From: Streptomyces sp. NRRL WC-3618
GTDB taxonomy: Bacteria; Actinomycetota; Actinomycetes; Streptomycetales; Streptomycetaceae
Assembly (NCBI RefSeq): GCF_001280005.1
Contig: NZ_LGDW01000476.1
Span: 1-37,487 of the forward strand
DNA length: 37,487 nt
Direction of reading: 5' to 3'
The notes under the pieces are model-generated. The model saw nothing but the letters and a program-made list of their open reading frames with translations. It was not told the DNA's origin and searched no databases. The translations under genes and the position numbers were made by a program. Shown piece after piece: positions 32,408-37,487 of the stretch (positions are counted from its first letter, which is position 1; each line of letters begins with the position of its first letter).

Positions 32408-34264
32408 ATGTCGAAGTTGCGCGTGCATCTGCTCGGCGTCCTGGTCCTGGTCACGGGTTTCCTGACCACCGTCGGCTCCCAGCCCGCCCGGGCCGACACC
32501 CTCTGGTTCGACTCTCCTACCTCCACCACCCTCACCGTCCAGAACGGTCGGTTCACCGACGCTCTGGGCCGCGAGGTCGTGCTCCGCGGCTACAACGTCT
32601 CCGGCGAGACGAAGCTCAAGGAGAACAACGGTCTGCCCTTCGCCTCGGTGGCCGACGCGAAGAAGTCCGCGACCGCGCTGCGAGCGCTCGGCGGCGGCAA
32701 CAGCGTCCGCTTCCTGCTCTCCTGGGCGTACGCGGAGCCCGTCCGCGGCTCGGTGAGCAGCAGCTATCTGGCCGCCGCCACCGCCCAGATGGGTGCTTTC
32801 CTGGACGCGGGCATCCGCGTCTACCCCGACTTCCACCAGGACCTCTACTCCCGCTGGCTCTTCGACCCGGACAGCTGGTACACCGGCGACGGCGCCCCCA
32901 AGTGGGCCGTCGACATCGGCAACTACCCGGACGAGAGCTGCGGGATCTGCATCCTCTGGGGGCAGAACATCACCCAGAACGCGGCCGTGAAGAACGCGAC
33001 GCACGACTTCTGGCACAACGCGTACGGGCTCCAGGACTCGTTCCTCGACACCGCCGAGAAGACGATGACGTACATCAGGCAGAACCTGACGAGCGCCCAG
33101 TTCGCCGGTGTCGTCGGCTTCGACCCGTACAACGAACCGCATGCGGGGAACTACGACTCGGGCCAGACCAGCCGGGCCTGGGAGAAGGACGTCCTGTGGC
33201 CGTTCTTCGTCAAGTTCCGGGCGCGGATGGACGCGGCGGGCTGGCAGGACAAGCCCGCCTTCGTGGAACCGAACATGTTCTGGAACGGCAACATCGACTT
33301 CCAGCGGCAGGAGGGCGGACTGCTCGACGCCGGGACCATGGGCCCGCGCTACGTCTTCAACACGCACTTCTACGACCAGAAGGCGATCTCCGGCATCTTC
33401 ATGTGGGGCAAGGCCGGTGACGGCCAGTACGTCACCGACTTCGGCACGGTCCGCGACCGGGCCGCCGCCACCGGGACGACGGGGATCGTCAGCGAGTTCG
33501 GCCACCCGCTGGCCGGCTCCGTCTCCGACAAGGCCCCGACGGTCCTCAAGGCGATGTACCAGGCCCTCGACTCCCGTGTGAAGGGGGCGAGCTGGTGGGC
33601 CAACGCGAGCGGCTCGGGGCCGGTGCTGTCCGGCAGCCAGTGGCAGTGGGACATCTACAACGGCCGCCACAAGGAACTGATGAACGACAATGCCGGCAAG
33701 GTGATCACGGGCGGTGACGCCTGGAACGACGAGGACCTGTCCGCCGTACGCCTCGACGACTCCGGTACGGCGGTGCTGCGGCAGGACGCCCGGATGCTGG
33801 ACCGCGTCTATCCGGGCGCCACGGCCGGGACGACGCTCGCCTTCACCTACGAGGACCGCTCCCGGGACGGGTCCACCACCCTGACCTGGAACCCGGTGCC
33901 GAGTTCACTGCCGAAGGTGTCCCAGCTGGTGGGCTCGGGGCAGTACGGGGTGCTGGTGTGGCGGTCGAAGGGCATCTCGGCGCCGACCGAGCTGCATCTT
34001 CCGGCGTCCTTCCCGACGGCCACCACCACGGTCGTATCCGACCTCGGCACGGTGTACGGCCCGCCGGCCTACACCGCCACGACGCCCGTCGCGGCGGGCA
34101 CCGAGCCCGGCAACACGGGGAGCCGCCGCCTGCTGCTCACCGCGCCGGACTCGGGGGCCCTGCACTACGCGCTGGTGACCAACGGGGCGACGGCTCCCTC
34201 GGCGACTCTGCTCAGTGCCGCGCGGGCCGAGCTGGCCTCTTGGGCGGCGCAGAAGTTCAGCTAG
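32408..34264 (+). CDS. Secreted GH5 glycoside hydrolase, endoglycoceramidase-like
   Basis: 618 residues. A signal peptide (about 1-30, cut near PARA-DTL) is followed by a GH5 barrel (about 45-470) and a C-terminal beta-sandwich (about 490-610). The acid/base is Glu243 in FDPYNEPHAG and the nucleophile is Glu363 in IVSEFGHPL. RGYNVSGETK near the start and the length fit endoglycoceramidase-like enzymes, which release the glycan from glycosphingolipids; a steryl- or other glycolipid substrate is also possible. The start at ATG 32408 is preferred. An in-frame GTG two codons earlier would change nothing in the mature protein. It ends before a repeat/hairpin shared with the converging propeller gene. 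Confidence 0.88.
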   Translation: MSKLRVHLLGVLVLVTGFLTTVGSQPARADTLWFDSPTSTTLTVQNGRFTDALGREVVLRGYNVSGETKLKENNGLPFASVADAKKSATALRALGGGNSVRFLLSWAYAEPVRGSVSSSYLAAATAQMGAFLDAGIRVYPDFHQDLYSRWLFDPDSWYTGDGAPKWAVDIGNYPDESCGICILWGQNITQNAAVKNATHDFWHNAYGLQDSFLDTAEKTMTYIRQNLTSAQFAGVVGFDPYNEPHAGNYDSGQTSRAWEKDVLWPFFVKFRARMDAAGWQDKPAFVEPNMFWNGNIDFQRQEGGLLDAGTMGPRYVFNTHFYDQKAISGIFMWGKAGDGQYVTDFGTVRDRAAATGTTGIVSEFGHPLAGSVSDKAPTVLKAMYQALDSRVKGASWWANASGSGPVLSGSQWQWDIYNGRHKELMNDNAGKVITGGDAWNDEDLSAVRLDDSGTAVLRQDARMLDRVYPGATAGTTLAFTYEDRSRDGSTTLTWNPVPSSLPKVSQLVGSGQYGVLVWRSKGISAPTELHLPASFPTATTTVVSDLGTVYGPPAYTATTPVAAGTEPGNTGSRRLLLTAPDSGALHYALVTNGATAPSATLLSAARAELASWAAQKFS

Positions 34265-34297
34265 GCCGGTTGTCTGCTGCCGGTCCGGTGGGGGCTT

Positions 34298-34344
34298 GTC
34301 GCGCCCACGCGGCGGAGCCGCAGATGGACACAGCCCCGCGCCCC
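34298..34344. repeat. Streptomyces intergenic repeat, inverted copy
   Basis: Reverse-complement copy of 29946-29993. Its small stem GCGGC-GGA-GCCGC is at 34309-34321. Together with the hairpin at 34335-34360 it fills the space between the convergent GH5 and propeller genes. Confidence 0.8.
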
Positions 34345-34360
34345 TTGCAGGGGGCGCGGG
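34335..34360. terminator. Bidirectional hairpin between GH5 and propeller genes
   Basis: Perfect 10-bp stem CCCGCGCCCC/GGGGCGCGGG with loop TTGCAG, overlapping the end of the intergenic repeat. It lies between two convergent stop codons (34264 and 34387). Confidence 0.65.
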
Positions 34361-34386
34361 TGCGCACCAGGCCCTCACCGGGTACG

Positions 34387-35655
34387 TCAGTGGGCCGCCG
34401 GGCCCGTCCAGTCCGCCTCGACATGGCCGAGGCGGACTCGCTGGGGGTGGTCGCCGACCGGTACGGACACCGTCTTCTGCCCGGTGGCGAAGTCGATGGC
34501 CGTGATCTGGTCGGCGCCGCTCTCGGAGATCACGCAGGACTTGCCGTCGCCGCTCACGGTGGCCCAGTAGGGCTTCGACGCGGGGACGAGCGGGCCTTCC
34601 TGGAGGGTCGCGCGGTCGACGACCGTCGCGTAGTCGTCCATCGTGCCCGCCACGCACAGCTTCGTTCCGTCCGGCTTCATCGAGATGCCGTGGTGGCGCG
34701 AGTCGTTGACGAACGTGGTGCGGTCGTCGCTGGTCGCCGCGTTCTTCGGCAGGGTCTTCGTCCGGGTGATCTTGTCGCTGGCGACGTCGTACTCGAAGAA
34801 GCCGTTGAAGAACGAGACCTGGAAGTACAGCTTCGACTCGTCGGGGGAGAAGGCCGCCGGGCGGACCGCGTCCGAGTAGTCCTTGAGGCCGATGGCGTCG
34901 AGCCGCTGCCGCATGTCGATCACCTTCACCGGCTTGAAGGTGGCCGCGTCGACGACTGTGATCTTACGGTCGCCCTTCGTGAAGTCCTGCCACGGAGCGT
35001 CCGTCGAGGTGTTGACGTCCCCGATGGACATGTTCCAGATGTACTTGCCGTCCTTGGTGAAGATGTTCTCGTGCGGTTTGTCGCCGGTGGAGAACGAACC
35101 GATCTGCGCCCCGGTGTCGATGTTCAGCACGTGCACGGTGTTGGAGATCGAGGCGGAGACCGCGACCCGTGTCCCGTCGGGGGAGACCGCCATGTGGTCG
35201 GATCGGTAGCCGGACACGGGGAAACGCCAGTTGATCGCCCCGGTGGCGAGGTTGATCGACACGACGTCGGCGAAGCTCGGCCGGGACACCACCACCGACT
35301 TGCCGTCCGGGGTGGAGTACATGTCGTCGACCAACTGGTCGTGGCCCTCGCCGACGCCGTTGCGGATGGCCATGAAGTAGATCCACTTGATCAGGTCGCC
35401 GTTGATCGCGGCCATCCGCGCCGCCTTGTCCGGTACGACGTTGATCCGGCCGATCTTGGCGAAGTCGCCGCTCGACTTGAGGACGTCCGCGGTGCCTTCC
35501 CAGTTGTTGCCGACGAACATCACCTCGCGCAGGCCCGCGGCGCCGGCCGCGTTGTCGGCGTTGGTCCTCGCGACGGCGGCGGTCGCGGGGGCGGTGACGG
35601 TCAGGACGAGGGCGGCGGCCATGGCACAGAGGTACCTGGATCTGGAAGCAGGCAT
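34387..35655 (-). CDS. Secreted YVTN-type beta-propeller protein
   Basis: 422 residues. A signal peptide (about 1-28, ending ATAAVA) is followed by repeated propeller blades with motifs such as MAVSPDGTRVAVSASISNTV and ITAIDFATGQKTVSVPVGDH. This matches the YncE/cytochrome-d1-like propeller family. No heme-binding CxxCH motif is present, so it is not a cytochrome. The function is unknown, and such proteins often bind ligands or partner proteins outside the membrane. The ATG at 35655 is chosen because a signal peptide starts there and GGGGAG lies seven bases upstream. Divergent from the TetR gene, which may control it. Confidence 0.82.
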   Translation of the reverse strand: MPASRSRYLCAMAAALVLTVTAPATAAVARTNADNAAGAAGLREVMFVGNNWEGTADVLKSSGDFAKIGRINVVPDKAARMAAINGDLIKWIYFMAIRNGVGEGHDQLVDDMYSTPDGKSVVVSRPSFADVVSINLATGAINWRFPVSGYRSDHMAVSPDGTRVAVSASISNTVHVLNIDTGAQIGSFSTGDKPHENIFTKDGKYIWNMSIGDVNTSTDAPWQDFTKGDRKITVVDAATFKPVKVIDMRQRLDAIGLKDYSDAVRPAAFSPDESKLYFQVSFFNGFFEYDVASDKITRTKTLPKNAATSDDRTTFVNDSRHHGISMKPDGTKLCVAGTMDDYATVVDRATLQEGPLVPASKPYWATVSGDGKSCVISESGADQITAIDFATGQKTVSVPVGDHPQRVRLGHVEADWTGPAAH

Positions 35656-35772
35656 GCGTGCTCTCCCCTCCGGGAGTGGGCGAACGGACTGTGGCGGGTG
35701 CATGACATATGAGACCAAAAGGGAGAACATGGCTGCGATCAGAAAACTGAACACGGTCACATTCAGATTGGA

Positions 35773-35788
35773 CTTACTGGAAAGTAAG
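35773..35788. promoter_or_regulatory. Palindromic TetR-type operator candidate
   Basis: CTTACT-GGAA-AGTAAG, a perfect 6+6 palindrome, lies in the 204-bp space between the divergent propeller and TetR genes, 72 bases before the proposed TetR start. Size, symmetry and place fit an autoregulatory TetR site that could also act on the propeller gene. Confidence 0.5.
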
Positions 35789-35859
35789 GAGGGGGTGCCC
35801 TTCTCCACAAGACTCCGTGCAGGACAAACTTGGCCACCGGACCGATGAAGGAGGGTTCA

Positions 35860-36549
35860 TTGGCGGGCAGACTCAGGGCGCCGACCGGCCGTTACGCGGG
35901 CAAGACGGCCGAAGAACGGCAGACCGAGAGGCGCCGGCGATTCCTGGACGCCGCGCTCCAGTTGTTCGGCGACACGCCGGGCTACCGCTCGACGAGCGTC
36001 GCCGCGCTCAGTGAGGCGGCCGGCCTGTCGACCCGCCAGTTCTACGAGGAGTTCCGCACCCTGGAGGACGTACTGGCCGCCCTTCACCTCCAGGTCAACG
36101 ACTGGGCCGAGGAGGCGGCGCTCACCGCGCGGGCCGCCGCCGAGGGCCTGCCTCTCGCCGACCGCGCCGCCGCGATCTTCCGCGCCTACGCCGCCAACGT
36201 CACCGCCGACCCGCGCCGTATCCGGATCACCTTCGTCGAGATCATCGGCGTCAGCGGCCGTCTGGAGGAACAGCGCCTCGCCCGCCGCGCCCGCTGGGTG
36301 ACCCTCATCTGCATGGAGGCGGAGGCCGCCGTCACCCGCGGAGAAGCGGCGCCGCGCGACTACCGCCTCGCCGCGGCCGCGTTCATCGGCAGCGTCAACG
36401 GTCTGCTGCACGACTGGAGCGCCGGGTGGGTGGACGCCACGCTCGACGAGGTGGTGGACGAGCTGGTACGGATGCTGCTCGGCATCCTGCGCCCAGCGGG
36501 CTGGCTCCCCCCGGCCTCGCCGGGAGCCGAGGACGCCGCCAGCTCCTGA
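35860..36549 (+). CDS. TetR-family transcriptional regulator
   Basis: 229 residues. An N-terminal TetR helix-turn-helix (about residues 22-68: RRRFLDAALQLFGDTPGYRSTSVAALSEAAGLSTRQFYEEF) precedes a helical ligand-binding domain. The TTG at 35860 is preferred because AAGGAGGG ends five bases before it. In-frame ATGs at 35845 and 35830 are possible but lack such a site. It probably represses its own gene and the divergent propeller gene through the palindrome at 35773-35788. The ligand is unknown. Confidence 0.85.
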   Translation: MAGRLRAPTGRYAGKTAEERQTERRRRFLDAALQLFGDTPGYRSTSVAALSEAAGLSTRQFYEEFRTLEDVLAALHLQVNDWAEEAALTARAAAEGLPLADRAAAIFRAYAANVTADPRRIRITFVEIIGVSGRLEEQRLARRARWVTLICMEAEAAVTRGEAAPRDYRLAAAAFIGSVNGLLHDWSAGWVDATLDEVVDELVRMLLGILRPAGWLPPASPGAEDAASS

Positions 36550-36560
36550 CGTGCCGGGGA

Positions 36561-36875
36561 CGCCCTTGGGGGCGCGGGGAACTGCGCGCCCAGCCCCCAC
36601 CGGCCGGCAGTGGACGAAGGCGGGCACGGAGGACGCCGACAGTCCCTGACGCTCCCGGGGCTGCCCCCTGACGCTCCCGGGGCTGCCCGGACCGGGGGCG
36701 CCTTGTGGGGGCGCGGGGAACTGCGCGCCCAGCCCCCACCGGTCGGCAGTGGACGAAGGCGGGCACGGAGGACGCCGACAGTCCCTGACGCTCCCGGGGC
36801 TGGCCGGACCGGGGGGCGCCTTGTGGGGGCGCGGGGAACTGCGCGACCAGCCCCCACCGGCCCGCAGTGGACGAA
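36561..36875. repeat. Three tandem copies of a Streptomyces intergenic repeat
   Basis: Units start at 36561, 36699 and 36817 (periods 138 and 118 bp). Each has the core GGGGGCGCGGGGAACTGCGC followed by CCAGCCCCCACCGG and GCAGTGGACGAA, and can fold through TGGGGGC/GCCCCCA. The first unit carries an extra 22-bp duplication (36646-36667 and 36668-36689). The third unit is cut short after GTGGACGAA. Open frames through this array are repeat artefacts. Confidence 0.85.
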
Positions 36876-36895
36876 CCGCCTGTCCCGCGGAGCGC

Positions 36896-37255
36896 CTAGC
36901 GTCGCAGCGGTGCGAGCACGAGCAGGGTGAGCGGCACCGTCGTAGCCACGACTGTCAGGCACACGGCGGTCAACCGGCCCTTCAGGCGCCGGTACTTCCC
37001 CTCGTACTCGGCCCGCAACTCCGCGCCGCGGACCGCCGTGCGCTGCCAGGAGGCACGGGCGAGAGCGAGATGCTCTGCCGCGAACTGCCTTTCCACCTCG
37101 TCCTGCTGATGACTCGTCAGCCAGTCCAGCCGAGCGGAGAAGCGGGCGGCCGCCTCCTGTCCCTCCTGACGGGTCGCGGCGATGAGCAGGTGGCCCTCGA
37201 TCTCGTTGACCAGGGTCGGCATGTCCACCTGACGGTCGTCGTCTCTCGTGGTCAC
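36896..37255 (-). CDS. Small membrane-anchored protein downstream of ctaD
   Basis: 119 residues, family not named. A helical, charged body ([19 protein letters not shown]..., probably coiled) is followed by one hydrophobic segment at the C-terminus ([20 protein letters not shown]). The GTG at 37255 overlaps the ctaD stop as GTGA, so it is translationally coupled to the oxidase gene. A start at the internal ATG (MPTLV) is possible. It may be an accessory protein of the cytochrome oxidase, but only the context supports this. Confidence 0.75.
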   Translation of the reverse strand: MTTRDDDRQVDMPTLVNEIEGHLLIAATRQEGQEAAARFSARLDWLTSHQQDEVERQFAAEHLALARASWQRTAVRGAELRAEYEGKYRRLKGRLTAVCLTVVATTVPLTLLVLAPLRR

Positions 37256-37487
37256 CGGTGGGTCAACTCCTGCTGCTGGGCGGGGTGGTGGAGATCGAAG
37301 GCCGGGGATTCGCTGCGGATCCGCGGCAGGGTGAGGAAGTTGTGGCGCGGGGGCGGGCACGACGTGGCCCACTCCAGCGAGCGGCCGAAGCCCCACGGGT
37401 CGTCGACCTCGACCTTCTTGCCGTACTTCGCGGTCTTCCACACGTTGTAGAGGAACGGGAGCACGGACAGGCCCAGCAGGAACGAGC
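37252..37487 (-). CDS. ctaD: Cytochrome c oxidase subunit I, C-terminal part (runs off the window)
   Basis: Only the last 78 residues are inside the window. The end of a membrane helix ([16 protein letters not shown]) is followed by [34 protein letters not shown] and [16 protein letters not shown], the characteristic tail of actinobacterial heme-copper oxidase subunit I. The stop TGA is at 37252-37254. The gene extends beyond 37487, so its start cannot be seen. Confidence 0.93.
   Translation of the reverse strand, partial: SFLLGLSVLPFLYNVWKTAKYGKKVEVDDPWGFGRSLEWATSCPPPRHNFLTLPRIRSESPAFDLHHPAQQQELTHR

Noticed and set aside
34387..35655. Cytochrome d1 or quinohemoprotein
   Set aside because: The propeller lacks CxxCH and other cofactor motifs; only the fold resembles those enzymes.
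36360..36962. Minus-strand frames through the tandem repeat
   Set aside because: The translation merely repeats VHCRPVGAGRAVPRAP-type peptides generated by the DNA repeat.
1..37487. CRISPR arrays, tRNAs, insertion sequences or phage genes
   Set aside because: No spaced identical repeats of CRISPR type, cloverleaf structures, transposase or integrase motifs were seen on either strand.

Overview
The window is high-GC actinobacterial DNA and almost certainly comes from a Streptomyces chromosome. The evidence is third-position G/C in every real gene, a subtilisin-inhibitor (SSI) gene, a SapB/AmfS-type (ram/amf) lanthipeptide cluster, two large SpoIIE-type phosphatases, in-frame TTA codons confined to a few genes, GTG/TTG starts, and the short GC-rich intergenic repeats typical of this genus. 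No tRNA, rRNA, CRISPR array, insertion sequence or phage gene was seen.

Layout. 1-2.5 kb: intergenic repeats, an alpha/beta hydrolase, a secreted SSI-family protease inhibitor with Lys at P1, and the 3' remnant of another hydrolase. 2.5-8.7 kb (minus strand): an NHLM/NHLP-type peptide export system. It has a 72-residue double-glycine-leader peptide without cysteine, a hairpin and a 14-bp tandem repeat, an HlyD-like adaptor, a C39 peptidase-ABC transporter and a second ABC transporter. No modifying enzyme lies beside it. 9.7-11.2 kb: a secreted S1 protease with an (AGAGQE)n tail. 11.2-23.3 kb: a SapB/AmfS-type class III lanthipeptide cluster (ramC, ramS, ramA, ramB and the convergent regulator ramR) bracketed by two related SpoIIE-family phosphatases. 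The 38-residue precursor gene is easily missed, but it reads cleanly and carries two Ser-x-x-Ser-x-x-x-Cys motifs.

23.4-29.8 kb: dTDP-L-rhamnose synthesis. rmlA-rmlB-rmlD-methyltransferase lie on the plus strand with overlapping start and stop codons. They converge on rmlC and a family 2 glycosyltransferase on the minus strand, with a 24-bp-stem terminator between the two units. 30-36.5 kb: a metallophosphoesterase, a four-EF-hand protein, an orphan XdhC-family protein, a secreted GH5 endoglycoceramidase-like enzyme, a secreted beta-propeller protein and a divergent TetR regulator with a palindromic operator candidate. 36.5-37.5 kb: three tandem copies of an intergenic repeat, a small C-terminally anchored membrane protein and the 3' end of cytochrome c oxidase subunit I (ctaD).

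How the genes work together. The ram unit should make, cyclise and export an AmfS/SapB-like morphogenetic peptide. Every in-frame TTA codon I found in a full gene lies in this cluster (two in ramR, one in ramA, one in ramC), which suggests control by the bldA leucyl-tRNA. The NHLM unit looks like a separate exporter for an apparently unmodified, glycine-zipper peptide and is the least understood system here. All calls come from reading the sequence; no database search was run.
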